Shown here in pieces: positions 44,735 to 53,270 of a DNA stretch of 64,000 nucleotides (position 1 is its first letter; every line of letters starts with the position of its first letter). The DNA comes from QALR01 sp900552255. GTDB taxonomy: Bacteria; Bacillota; Clostridia; Oscillospirales; CAG-272. Below the pieces are notes generated by a model. The model was not told the origin of the DNA. It searched no databases and saw nothing but the letters and a program-made list of their open reading frames with translations. Position numbers and translations under genes: made by a program. The stretch covers positions 1-64,000 of the forward strand of contig DBFVEH010000003.1 of assembly GCA_048526005.1 (NCBI GenBank), written 5' to 3'.

Positions 44735-45396
44735 GGCGATCAAGGTCGCCGTGCGCGACGGTACAGTATTCTAGTGAAAGCACATCTCCTCGAAGACGGG
44801 CCTAAAAATCCGTTAAAGGGCATATCGATGAAGCTCCTTGTAGCTGCTTTTTACGCCCAGTTTAGGGTGGTTGCTGGGAGAATAGGACTGCGGGCAGCCT
44901 GTAATGGCATACGGGTGCGAATCCCGCTTTCTTTTGAGGCTTCCTTATGTGGTTACAACCGACGATGCGGAGTAATTCCGCATCGCGTTCAGACTACGTT
45001 TTGAAGATTAAACCTATCGCTTGGTGCATTTTCGACGCTGTGGATAGTGTAGCCTGCCTTGCGTGATTCTGGCGGATAACGGAACCAAATCCCCTTTCCT
45101 TGGCCGAGGAAACCGGACTATTGCTGTTTGAAACCAGCGTTGCAAAAGAGGCTAGATGGGATGGTCACTTTCCTGAGGAAATCTCCTAGACTGTTCGCAA
45201 GAGGTGAAATAAGGATTGCAGTGCGAACTCATCGGCAATCAAGTCCCGGACACGGCAACGTGCCGGCACATCCTATAATGGGAAACCGCCTATTCGGCAA
45301 CGATGGGTTGGATGCGGGGAAATCCTACTTGACCTTATGTCGCAAGGTTTACTTATTTCACTGCCGTCGCCGCTTATCAATTATAACGGATATAAC
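44735..45396 (+). ncRNA. ole: OLE RNA (ornate, large, extremophilic RNA)
   Basis: About 660 bases without a credible gene, between a strong promoter and the ribosome binding site of oapA. It begins with the hairpin GGCGA/TCGCC (44735-44750), includes a nine-bp perfect hairpin (CGATGCGGA/TCCGCATCG, 44963-44985), and has many GC-rich paired patches. Length, position directly upstream of oapA, and the tlyA-nadK-argR-recN genes downstream match the known OLE locus. OLE RNA forms a membrane ribonucleoprotein with OapA and is linked to cold, alcohol and Mg2+ stress in Bacillus halodurans. I identify it mainly from context and structure; the 3' end is an estimate. A frame open from 45128 lacks a ribosome site and lies in the RNA. 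Confidence 0.8.
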
Positions 45397-45409
45397 GGAG
45401 GATAACTTC

Positions 45410-46063
45410 TTGGATAATGTTCCGCGAAATGAGCCCGAGCTCACGGGCGATTCTGAAATGAAAACCGAACGAAAGAAGTCCGCAAAGGGAAAAAAGAAAA
45501 AAAGCTTTTGGGGGCTGGTAAACTGGAAATGGATCGTCACCGTTTTTCTGTCAAGCCTTGCGATCTCTATCATCATGTCCATTCTCTCCTCTGAGATCGT
45601 GGACTATCTGAATGTGTTCTTTTCCCTGCTCGTACTGCTGATGTTTATCGGAATCGGCGTAATTTTCGACATCATCGGTCTTGCCGTGGCCACTGCCGAT
45701 GCCGCACCGTTCCATTCCATGGCGGCAAGGAAGGTCAAAGCGGGGCGTATTGCCGTGAAGCTCATCAAAAACGCGGATCAGGTATCCAGCTTCTGCAACG
45801 ATGTCATCGGAGATATCTGCGGCGTTGTTTCCGGTTCCACGGCAGCGGCGATTGCGATTAAGATCGCCACAGCGGAAGGCTCGCTCATTTTTCTCAATCT
45901 CCTCATCTGCGGACTGGTATCCGCTTTCACCGTCGGACTCAAAGCCATCGGCAAAGCCGCCGGCTTTGGATACAGCCGGCAGATCGTATTTGCCGTATCA
46001 AAGATCGCCGGCATCTTTATTTTTGAAAAAAAGCCGAAAAAGAAAAAACATAAAAATCATTAG
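45410..46063 (+). CDS. oapA: OLE-associated protein OapA
   Basis: A 217-residue membrane protein that binds OLE RNA and brings it to the cell membrane. After an acidic then lysine-rich N-terminus come spans at about 40-62, 66-95 and 150-175. The region between holds the family core: DIIGLAVATADAAPFHSMAA and IKNADQVSSFCNDVIGDICG, distantly like the DUF21/CNNM fold of Mg2+ transporters. The C-terminus is a basic KKPKKKKHKNH. The start is TTG 45410 with GGAGG eight bases ahead; a later in-frame ATG near 45459 is possible. It sits directly after the OLE RNA and 18 bases before tlyA. Confidence 0.88.
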   Translation: MDNVPRNEPELTGDSEMKTERKKSAKGKKKKSFWGLVNWKWIVTVFLSSLAISIIMSILSSEIVDYLNVFFSLLVLLMFIGIGVIFDIIGLAVATADAAPFHSMAARKVKAGRIAVKLIKNADQVSSFCNDVIGDICGVVSGSTAAAIAIKIATAEGSLIFLNLLICGLVSAFTVGLKAIGKAAGFGYSRQIVFAVSKIAGIFIFEKKPKKKKHKNH

Positions 46064-46081
46064 TCCGAAAGGAATTTCCCT

Positions 46082-46861
46082 ATGCGAGCCGACCGTTTCC
46101 TATATCTGCGCGGTCTTGCCAAAAGCAGAAGCCATGCAGTCTCCCTCATCGACGGCGGCGTCACGCTGGACGGGAAGCCTATTCTGAAGCCTGCCCAGGA
46201 TATCCCGGAGGATACCGATATCTCGCGCATCCGGATTCAAAATCCATCAAAATATGTGAGCCGGGGCGGATACAAGCTCGAGGCCGCGCTGGAAGGCTTT
46301 CAAATTGATGTAAAGGAGAAAACCGCACTGGATCTCGGCGCCTCGACGGGAGGCTTCACCGACTGTCTTTTACAAAACGGAGCCGCACGGGTATTCGCCG
46401 TGGACGTGGGACACGGACAGCTCGATGTCACGCTGCAAAACGATCCCCGCGTCATCTCAATGGAGGGTACAAACGCGAGAGCTCTCACTTCGGAGAGCTT
46501 CGGCGGCGAACACATCGACCTCGCCGTCTCCGATCTTTCTTTTATCTCACAGGCTCTCATCTATCCCGCCGTCTTTCTCACGGTGAGACGCGGCGGCGTG
46601 TTCATCAGCCTTATCAAGCCGCAGTTCGAAGCGGGACGCGAGCACCTGAACAAAAACGGGATCGTGCGCGACAGAAGCGTCCACGAGGCCGTCATCGAAG
46701 CTCTTTTTCTTGCGGCGGAGGAAAATCGCCTTTATCCGGAGGCGCTCATGCCCTCGCCCATTGCGGGCGGCGACGGAAACCGCGAATACTTGGCGCTCTT
46801 CCGCGTCGGAGAGAGGCACATTGACAGTCCCTGCTCCATTCATCGAATCGTATCGGAATGA
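46082..46861 (+). CDS. tlyA: TlyA family rRNA 2'-O-methyltransferase
   Basis: Predicted to methylate ribosomal RNA riboses (23S C1920 and, in two-site members, 16S C1409), or to act as a haemolysin-like relative. The 259 residues start with an S4 RNA-binding domain (MRADRFLYLRGLAKSRSHA), then the KYVSRGGYKLEAAL linker. The FtsJ-like fold follows, with the SAM motif ALDLGASTGGFTDCLL (about residues 80-95), AVSDLSFIS and LIKPQFEAGR. It belongs to the OLE neighbourhood, where TlyA/FtsJ genes are regular members. The stop overlaps a possible nadK start. Confidence 0.93.
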   Translation: MRADRFLYLRGLAKSRSHAVSLIDGGVTLDGKPILKPAQDIPEDTDISRIRIQNPSKYVSRGGYKLEAALEGFQIDVKEKTALDLGASTGGFTDCLLQNGAARVFAVDVGHGQLDVTLQNDPRVISMEGTNARALTSESFGGEHIDLAVSDLSFISQALIYPAVFLTVRRGGVFISLIKPQFEAGREHLNKNGIVRDRSVHEAVIEALFLAAEENRLYPEALMPSPIAGGDGNREYLALFRVGERHIDSPCSIHRIVSE

Positions 46862-46923
46862 GCCTTGACGCCGCGATGTCCGCGGACGCCGTCGAAAACA
46901 AATTCAGACAAGAGGTGGCAAAC

Positions 46924-47796
46924 ATGACAAAACCGCAGAAGATCGCCGTTTTCACAAAGCTCGAATGCGACAGCGATTTTTCCTATACCAAGGAGGCCGT
47001 GAGAGTCCTCACGGAGAGCGGCATTCAGGTATATATCAACCAAAACGTAAAATACAGGCTCGGGGAGCAGCGGGATCAGGTGCATCTCGTCTACAACGAA
47101 CGGGATCTCGTCGAAACGGCGGACATGATCGTCGTGCTCGGCGGAGACGGCACCATGCTGGACGTCTGCGTCCACGTGGCGGAGCTTGCAAAGCCCGTCG
47201 TAGGCGTCAATCTCGGTCATCTCGGCTTTCTCACGGCCGTGGAAAAAGACAGCATCGCAGGGCTTGCCGAGCTCGCGGCCGGGAATTTCACCGTAGAGGA
47301 GCGCATGATGCTCGACGTGGAGATCACGACTGGGTTCACCGCGTACCGTCAGCGCGTTCTCAACGACGTCGTCATCGCAACCGGCGTCTGCTCCAGAATG
47401 GCGGAATTTGAGCTTTCCGGAGACACCGGTCTGCGCCTCGGATACCGGGCGGACGGGCTCATCGTCGCCACGCCGACCGGCTCCACCGCCTATTCCCTTT
47501 CCGCAGGAGGTCCCGTCGTCGATCCCGCCGCAAATTTGATTGCCGTGACGCCGATTTGTCCGCACACGCTCCTGCGCGGCTCCGTCATCCTCTCGCCGGA
47601 AACGGGAATCACCGTAACCGGCCGCACACGGGACGAACAAACCGATATCCGCGTCACGACAGACGGAAAAAACGGTACGCTCGTCTCATGCGATACCAAA
47701 ATCAAAATCAGAAAATCGGATTACACCGCAAAAATCGTCAAAATCGGAGCAAACCGTTTCTTCGACATCTTGGAAACCAAGCTGAATCAAAAATAA
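46924..47796 (+). CDS. nadK: NAD kinase
   Basis: Phosphorylates NAD+ to NADP+. The 290-residue protein has the GGDGTML motif near residue 76 with the catalytic Asp, then VGVNLGHLGFLTAVE, the second motif GYRADGLIVATPTGSTAYSLSAGGP, here covering about residues 177-201, and a beta-sandwich tail. I prefer ATG 46924 (KIAVF at the first strand, GAGGTGG ahead). A frame in-phase from 46858 overlaps the tlyA stop as ATGA and would add 22 residues. It is the second gene after oapA in the OLE locus. Confidence 0.94.
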   Translation: MTKPQKIAVFTKLECDSDFSYTKEAVRVLTESGIQVYINQNVKYRLGEQRDQVHLVYNERDLVETADMIVVLGGDGTMLDVCVHVAELAKPVVGVNLGHLGFLTAVEKDSIAGLAELAAGNFTVEERMMLDVEITTGFTAYRQRVLNDVVIATGVCSRMAEFELSGDTGLRLGYRADGLIVATPTGSTAYSLSAGGPVVDPAANLIAVTPICPHTLLRGSVILSPETGITVTGRTRDEQTDIRVTTDGKNGTLVSCDTKIKIRKSDYTAKIVKIGANRFFDILETKLNQK

Positions 47797-47822
47797 GTCC
47801 ATAAGAAAAGGAAAACTCGCCT

Positions 47823-48275
47823 ATGAAAAATTCCCGCCATACGCGCATCCTCGAAATCATCGGAGAAAATGTCATCGAAACCCAGGACGAGCTGATCGCA
47901 AAGCTCCGTGAAAGCGGCTATCCCGTGACGCAGGCCACGGTATCGCGCGATATCAAGCAGCTCGGGCTTGTCAAAACGGCGGCGAAAAACGGCGGTTATC
48001 AATACACGGCTGCAAGAAGCGACAGCGCCGGAAACGAGAGCAAGCTCAAAAACATCATGCGGGAAACCGTCCTATCCGCTCAAAATGCGGAAAACATCGT
48101 CGTCATCAAAACCTATTCCGGCATGGCCAATGCCGCGGCGGCCGCCGTAGACGCGCTCTCCGGAGATTCCATCGTCGGCAGCATCGCAGGGGACGACACC
48201 ATCTTCATCGTCGTGAAAAACGACGAGGATGCCCGCGAGTTCACCGCATATGTGAAAGAGATCATCGGACTGTAA
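47823..48275 (+). CDS. argR: Arginine repressor
   Basis: An arginine-responsive regulator of arginine metabolism. The 150 residues comprise an N-terminal winged helix with TQDELIAKLRESGYPVTQ and the recognition helix ATVSRDIKQLGLV, and a C-terminal domain for hexamer formation and arginine binding. In that domain the GDDTIFIVVKNDEDA segment includes the paired Asp seen in the family. It is the usual neighbour of recN in Firmicutes and part of the OLE locus. No arginine operon is nearby. Confidence 0.95.
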   Translation: MKNSRHTRILEIIGENVIETQDELIAKLRESGYPVTQATVSRDIKQLGLVKTAAKNGGYQYTAARSDSAGNESKLKNIMRETVLSAQNAENIVVIKTYSGMANAAAAAVDALSGDSIVGSIAGDDTIFIVVKNDEDAREFTAYVKEIIGL

Positions 48276-48304
48276 CCATCAAAACATAGAGAGGCGGGAG
48301 CTTA

Positions 48305-50005
48305 GTGTTAAAGGAGCTGTACATCAGCAATATCGCGATCATAAGGAGTGAGCGCGTGTGTCCCGGAGCGGCTCTGACGGTCCTGACGGGCGAAACCGGG
48401 GCCGGCAAATCCATCATCATCGATTCCGTGGGACTCATCATGGGCGAACGAGCGTCCCGCGAGCTTCTGCGCACCGGAGAGGAAAAAGCGACGGTTTCGG
48501 CATTGTTTGAAGCGGTCGGGGCCGAGGCTTCCGGCTTTGCGGCGGAGCTCGGCATCGAGCCGGAGGACGGAGCGCTGCTTCTCCAACGGGACATCACCGA
48601 TAAAGGCGTATCCTCCGCCCGAATCAACGGACGCACGGTGCCTCTGTCGATCATGCGGGAGCTTGCGGAAAGGCTCATCAGCATCCACGGACAGCACGCC
48701 AATCAAACGCTGCTCAATGAAGAAAATCACATGGGATATCTCGATGCTTTCGCAGACTGCGAGCCGGAAAAGGCGGAGTTTGCCTCGCTCTATGCCCACC
48801 ATGCCGACATCAAAAAGAGGCTGTCCGAGCTTGTGCGCGACGGACAGGAAAAGGAAAGAACCATCGAGCTTTTGAAATATCAGATCGGCGATATCGACGC
48901 CGTAAAGCCGCGCGACGGCGAAGAGGAGGAGCTGAAGGAAAAGCGGATAAAGCTCCAAAACGCCGAAAAAATCGCAAAGCATGCGAAGCTGATCTACCGC
49001 GCGCTGTATCGCAACGACAAGGGCTTTTCCGCCTGCGATCTGATCGAAAAGGCGGAGGAGGCGCTCGACGGGCTTGGCGGCGTCATCGCGGATGTTCCTG
49101 CTTTCGTGGAAACCCTGACGGATTTCCGTTACCGCATCGAGGATATCGCGGAAACGGTTCGGCAGGAATGCGATATCGGCGTGAAAAATCCCTCCGAACT
49201 GCTCGATAAAATCGAGGACAGGCTCGACAGCATTCAGCGTCTGCACAGGAAATACGGCGGAACGACGGAGGAAATCCTCGCATACAGGGAACGCGCCGCC
49301 AAAAGATTAAAAGAGCTGGAGGGCGCGGACGAGCTTGCGGAGGACCTCGAAAACGAGCTTGCGGATATCCGCAGTCAAATGAAAGCCGCCGCCGCCAAAA
49401 TCACAAAAAAGCGGCGTGACGCGGCACGAACGCTTGAAAAAAAGGTCACAGAAGAGCTTGCATTTCTCGATATGGACAAGGTCCGCTTCCACATCGAGGT
49501 GACGCCGCTGCCCGATTTTGCGGCAACCGGCGCGGATAAGATCGGATTTCTCGTTTCGACAAATCCGGGTGAACCGCTTCTGCCGCTATCCAAGATCGCG
49601 TCCGGCGGCGAGCTTTCCCGCATGATGCTGGCCTTGAAATGTGCGTTCGCCGACAAGGAACGCACCGGAACCCTCATTTTCGATGAAATCGACACCGGAA
49701 TTTCCGGCAGGACATCCCATAAAATCGGCGTAAAGCTCCACGAGGTTGCCGAAAACGGCACGCAGGTCATCTGCGTCACCCATTCCCCGCAGATCGCGGC
49801 GGTCGCCGACACGCATCTTTTCGTCTCCAAGACGGAATCAGACGGCAGGACAGAATCTGCCGTGCGCGAGCTGACGCCGCAGGAGCGCGTCATGGAAATT
49901 GCGCGCATCATCGGCGGGGCCAAGGTCACGGAGCAGACGCTCGCCGCGGCAAAAGAGCTGCTGGACGCTTCTCCCGCCATTTCCGCCAACGCCTCATACC
50001 AATAA
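48305..50005 (+). CDS. recN: DNA repair protein RecN
   Basis: An SMC-like ATPase that gathers double-strand breaks for recombination repair. The 566 residues show Walker A LTGETGAGKSIIIDSVGLIMG near residue 28, read here in two parts, then a globular region and a long coiled coil (about 150-365). The C-terminal ATPase half has LSKIASGGELSRMMLALK signature and TLIFDEIDTGISGRT Walker B. The start is GTG 48305 with GGGAG seven bases ahead. It closes the OLE-oapA-tlyA-nadK-argR-recN run. Confidence 0.96.
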   Translation: MLKELYISNIAIIRSERVCPGAALTVLTGETGAGKSIIIDSVGLIMGERASRELLRTGEEKATVSALFEAVGAEASGFAAELGIEPEDGALLLQRDITDKGVSSARINGRTVPLSIMRELAERLISIHGQHANQTLLNEENHMGYLDAFADCEPEKAEFASLYAHHADIKKRLSELVRDGQEKERTIELLKYQIGDIDAVKPRDGEEEELKEKRIKLQNAEKIAKHAKLIYRALYRNDKGFSACDLIEKAEEALDGLGGVIADVPAFVETLTDFRYRIEDIAETVRQECDIGVKNPSELLDKIEDRLDSIQRLHRKYGGTTEEILAYRERAAKRLKELEGADELAEDLENELADIRSQMKAAAAKITKKRRDAARTLEKKVTEELAFLDMDKVRFHIEVTPLPDFAATGADKIGFLVSTNPGEPLLPLSKIASGGELSRMMLALKCAFADKERTGTLIFDEIDTGISGRTSHKIGVKLHEVAENGTQVICVTHSPQIAAVADTHLFVSKTESDGRTESAVRELTPQERVMEIARIIGGAKVTEQTLAAAKELLDASPAISANASYQ

Positions 50006-50029
50006 ATTTTATTTTAGGAGACGATTCTC

Positions 50030-51145
50030 ATGAGTGAAAACAAAACCGTCGCAGAACAGCATGCGATCATCGGAAACACCGCGTCCGAACGATCCTTTAC
50101 AAGAACGACGCATCCCGGCGCCGACTGGTTTTATCACCCGGTAAATCTCGGCCTCTTCATCCACTACGGAATTTCCACCGTCCACGGCGATCTCGATATT
50201 TCATGGGGCATGATGAACGATCCCGTGCGCCGCGCGAAAGGCAACGGAATCGTGACGCCGCGCGAATACTGGGCGCTGGCGGAGCAATTTCATCCTGAAA
50301 GCTATCATCCCGAGGAATGGCTCGGCGCGGCAAAGGACGCCGGCTTCTCCTACGCGGTGTTCACAACGCGCCACCACGACGGCTTTTCCATGTGGCCCTC
50401 CGAGGTCAGCGACTTTTCGACAAAAAATTACATGAACGGACGCGACCTCGTCGGCGAATATGTCGCTGCCTGCCGAGAGGCAGGGCTGAAAGTCGGACTG
50501 TATTATTCCCCGCCGGACTGGCGCTTCAATCAGAAGTATATGTCTTTTGCATCCGGTTCTTATGCAAAGACACATCCGGATCACCCCTATGCGGACATCC
50601 GCCATGAACCGATCGACCGTATTCCCGCCCCGACGGGCGAACACTGTGCGCGCTACGTTGCCTACGTGAATGAGCAGATCCGCGAGCTGCTCACCCGCTA
50701 TGGAAAGATCGATCTCCTTTGGTTTGACGGCGGCGTCGCTGTCGGCTCAAATGTGCCGGACGAAAACAGCGATGTCATCTCGATCGAGGAAATCCGTGCG
50801 CTTCAGCCGCAGATCATCGTCAACGACCGCATGTGGGGCTGGGGCGTCGGCGATTACTGCTCACAGTTTGAATGCCGTCTGCCTGAAACGGATCCCGGGA
50901 TGCCGTGGGAGACCTGTCATATTTGGCATGTCGGCGGCGGCTGGTCCTATGTTCTGAATGCGGATAAATACCGCGACCTCTCCATCACTATACATCAATA
51001 TGAGGTCTGCGAAAAATGGGGCGGCAATCTGCTTCTCAACATCGCGCCTCGTGCCGACGGCTCGGTGCCGGACGCTTATTATCGGAGCGTAAAGGAATTC
51101 GGCGAGGCCATCCGGGCAAGGAAGAAAAACGATACGAACGCTTGA
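50030..51145 (+). CDS. Alpha-L-fucosidase (GH29)
   Basis: Cleaves alpha-L-fucose from glycans; the product is likely cytoplasmic since no signal peptide is present. The 371-residue catalytic barrel shows LGLFIHYGISTVHG near residue 40, YAVFTTRHHDGFSMW with the two conserved His, GLYYSPPDWRF and LLWFDGGVAVG with the nucleophilic Asp near 228. RADGSVPDAYY lies near the C-terminus. It lacks the C-terminal beta-sandwich of longer GH29 enzymes. It follows recN by 24 bases. Its TGA stop is part of the -35 hexamer of the tyrS promoter. Confidence 0.9.
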   Translation: MSENKTVAEQHAIIGNTASERSFTRTTHPGADWFYHPVNLGLFIHYGISTVHGDLDISWGMMNDPVRRAKGNGIVTPREYWALAEQFHPESYHPEEWLGAAKDAGFSYAVFTTRHHDGFSMWPSEVSDFSTKNYMNGRDLVGEYVAACREAGLKVGLYYSPPDWRFNQKYMSFASGSYAKTHPDHPYADIRHEPIDRIPAPTGEHCARYVAYVNEQIRELLTRYGKIDLLWFDGGVAVGSNVPDENSDVISIEEIRALQPQIIVNDRMWGWGVGDYCSQFECRLPETDPGMPWETCHIWHVGGGWSYVLNADKYRDLSITIHQYEVCEKWGGNLLLNIAPRADGSVPDAYYRSVKEFGEAIRARKKNDTNA

Positions 51146-51170
51146 CAAACCGAAAAGCACATGTTATAAT
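51142..51170 (+). promoter_or_regulatory. tyrS promoter
   Basis: TTGACA (51142-51147), 17-base spacer, TATAAT (51165-51170): full consensus, overlapping the fucosidase stop codon. Confidence 0.9.
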
Positions 51171-51175
51171 GAACG

Positions 51176-51447
51176 AGCAAAAAGCAATGATGGAACAAGT
51201 ATGCACAGAGTTCCCTTTTCAGAGAGCCGCCGGAGGGTGCAAGGCGGCAGCGGGAGGCTGCGGCAGAATACACTCCTGAGCTGCGCACCGAGCCCTTTTC
51301 TGGGAGTAGGCTGCGACGGGACGCGCCCGTTAAAGCGCTCGGAGTGTGACGGCACTCCATGAGGCGCATACCGCGAGGCAGGCGCAAACCGAGGTGGTAA
51401 CACGAAACTTTCGTCCTCTGTCCCAAAAAGGGACAGAGGATTTTATT
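51176..51447 (+). promoter_or_regulatory. Tyrosine-specific T-box riboswitch
   Basis: A leader of about 270 bases that senses uncharged tRNA-Tyr. The T-box bulge sequence with GGTGGTAACACG lies at 51393-51404, and the terminator CCTCTGTCCC/GGGACAGAGG with TTTTATTTT at 51415-51447. In Stem I the specifier loop contains TAC (51269-51271), a tyrosine codon, matching the downstream gene. Uncharged tRNA-Tyr would favour the antiterminator and allow tyrS expression. Confidence 0.93.
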
Positions 51448-51465
51448 TTACGGAGGACAATACAA

Positions 51466-52686
51466 ATGGGAATTTACGAAGAATTACAGGCGCGCGGGCT
51501 TATCGCGCAGGTGACGGACGAGGCGGAAATCCGCGAGCTTATCAACAACGGCGGCGCGCGCTTCTATATCGGCTTTGACCCGACGGCGGATTCGCTCCAT
51601 GTCGGACATTTCATGGCGCTGTGTCTCATGAAGCGTCTGCAAATGGCAGGAAACCGTCCGGTCGTGCTCATCGGCGGCGGCACCGGCTATATCGGCGATC
51701 CGTCCGGCAGGACGGACATGCGCTCAATGATGACGCCGGAAACGATCCAGCACAACTGCGATTGCTTCAAAGCTCAGATGGAGCGCTTTATCGAATTCGG
51801 CGAGGACAAAGCCATTATGGTCAACAACGCCGACTGGCTTTTGAAGCTCAACTATATCGACATGCTGCGCGAGGTCGGCGCCTGCTTCTCCGTCAACAAT
51901 ATGCTGCGTGCCGAATGCTACAAGCAGCGCATGGAGCGCGGACTCAGCTTCCTTGAATTCAACTATATGATCATGCAGTCCTATGACTTCTACTATCTGA
52001 GTGAGCATTACGGCTGCAACATGCAGTTCGGCGGCGACGATCAATGGTCGAATATGCTCTTCGGCGCCGATCTCATCCGCAAAAAGACCGGCAGGGACGC
52101 TTACGCCATGACCATCACGCTGCTCATGAACAGCGAGGGCAAAAAGATGGGCAAAACCGCAAAGGGCGCCGTATGGCTCGATCCGAACAAGACCACGCCG
52201 TTTGAATTTTATCAATACTGGCGCAACGTGGACGACGCAGACGTCATGAAATGTCTGAAAATGCTGACCTTCCTTTCCCTCGATGAAATCGCAGAGATGG
52301 AAAAATGGGAGGACAGCCGCATCAACGAGAAAAAGGAAATCCTCGCATATGAGCTGACCTCCCTTGTCCACGGCGAGGAGGAGGCAAGCAAGGCGAAAGC
52401 CGCTTCACGCGCGATTTTTTCAGGCGGGGACAGCGAAAACATGCCGACCACCGAGGTGGACGGCGCCGTTCTGTCGGACGGAAAAATTGCCGTTCTCGAC
52501 CTCATGGTGCTGGGCGGCCTCGCACCGTCGAAGAGCGAGGCCAAACGCCTTGTCATGCAGGGCGGCGTGCTTTTGGACGACGAAAAGGTGGAACAATTCG
52601 GAGCGGCCGTGGATGCGGACGCCCTGAGAGCGGGCGTCGTCATCCGCCGCGGGAAAAAAGTTTTCCGCAAATTCATCCTGAAATGA
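51466..52686 (+). CDS. tyrS: Tyrosyl-tRNA synthetase
   Basis: Charges tRNA-Tyr. The 406 residues hold a Rossmann-fold catalytic domain with YIGFDPTADSLHVGHFMAL (HIGH motif as HVGH, near residue 44) and the signature MNSEGKKMGKTAKGAVWL (KMSKS motif as KMGKT). A C-terminal S4 domain (about 340-406) contains GLAPSKSEAKRLVMQGGVLL. GGAGGA precedes the ATG. It is under T-box control. The stop overlaps the start of a GNAT gene by four bases. Confidence 0.97.
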   Translation: MGIYEELQARGLIAQVTDEAEIRELINNGGARFYIGFDPTADSLHVGHFMALCLMKRLQMAGNRPVVLIGGGTGYIGDPSGRTDMRSMMTPETIQHNCDCFKAQMERFIEFGEDKAIMVNNADWLLKLNYIDMLREVGACFSVNNMLRAECYKQRMERGLSFLEFNYMIMQSYDFYYLSEHYGCNMQFGGDDQWSNMLFGADLIRKKTGRDAYAMTITLLMNSEGKKMGKTAKGAVWLDPNKTTPFEFYQYWRNVDDADVMKCLKMLTFLSLDEIAEMEKWEDSRINEKKEILAYELTSLVHGEEEASKAKAASRAIFSGGDSENMPTTEVDGAVLSDGKIAVLDLMVLGGLAPSKSEAKRLVMQGGVLLDDEKVEQFGAAVDADALRAGVVIRRGKKVFRKFILK

Positions 52687-53225
52687 AGCCTGCGTCGCTT
52701 TGTCTGCGTAAAATCACGGAAAAAGAACTCTCCGTCTCTCTTTTCGCCTCCTTTAACCGTTACCAAGAGGTCACTCGCTGCCGGCGAAAAGAAGACGGAA
52801 AATGGATTCTGCGCGATATCGCGTTCACAGAACAGTGGGACGATAAAGACTATGCCTATCTTGTAAAATGTCTCCATAACACCCTCCACCAAGGGGGCGC
52901 TGTCTGCGACGCCTTTGCGAACGGCGCACTTATCGGATTCGCCTCGGTCGAAAATAAGCCGCTTGGCAGCAGCGGGCAGTATTTGCAGCTTTCTTCCCTG
53001 CATGTTTCATACGGACTGCGCGGTATGGGCATTGGCCGAATGCTCTTTGCAATGGCCGCGGAGATGGCAAAGGAAAGAGGAGCGAAAAAGCTCTATATCT
53101 CCGCCCTTTCCGCCGAGGAATCACAGGCATTCTATCGCGCGGCGGGCTGCCGTGAAGCGGAGGAATACGACAGGACGCTCCATGAAAAGGAGCCCTGCGA
53201 CTGCCAGCTTGAATATTTGCTGTAA
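52683..53225 (+). CDS. GNAT family N-acetyltransferase
   Basis: A 180-residue acetyltransferase; the substrate is unknown. The N-terminal third (FASFNRYQEVTRCRRKEDGKW) is unusual for plain GNATs. The acetyl-CoA site is LSSLHVSYGLRGMGIGRMLF (about residues 103-122) and the end has SAEESQAFYRAAGCREAEEY. ATGA overlap with tyrS shows translational coupling, so the T-box also controls it. It may be related to tyrosine or aminoglycoside-like substrates, but nothing in the sequence decides this. Confidence 0.82.
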   Translation: MKPASLCLRKITEKELSVSLFASFNRYQEVTRCRRKEDGKWILRDIAFTEQWDDKDYAYLVKCLHNTLHQGGAVCDAFANGALIGFASVENKPLGSSGQYLQLSSLHVSYGLRGMGIGRMLFAMAAEMAKERGAKKLYISALSAEESQAFYRAAGCREAEEYDRTLHEKEPCDCQLEYLL

Positions 53226-53270
53226 AAACCAACGGAAGACGGGAAAAACACCGTCCTCCGTTGGTTTTTA
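53224..53270. terminator. Bidirectional terminator
   Basis: AAAAACCAACGGAAGACGG pairs with CCGTCCTCCGTTGGTTTTT, ending the tyrS and miaB-led runs. Confidence 0.9.

Noticed and set aside
44735..45396. Group II intron, suggested by a GTGCG-like start near 44751
   Set aside because: No domain V hairpin or reverse transcriptase, and the context (oapA, tlyA, nadK) fits OLE RNA far better.
45128..45409. N-terminal extension of the oapA frame
   Set aside because: This part lies in the OLE RNA, lacks a ribosome site, and its translation does not resemble a protein domain.
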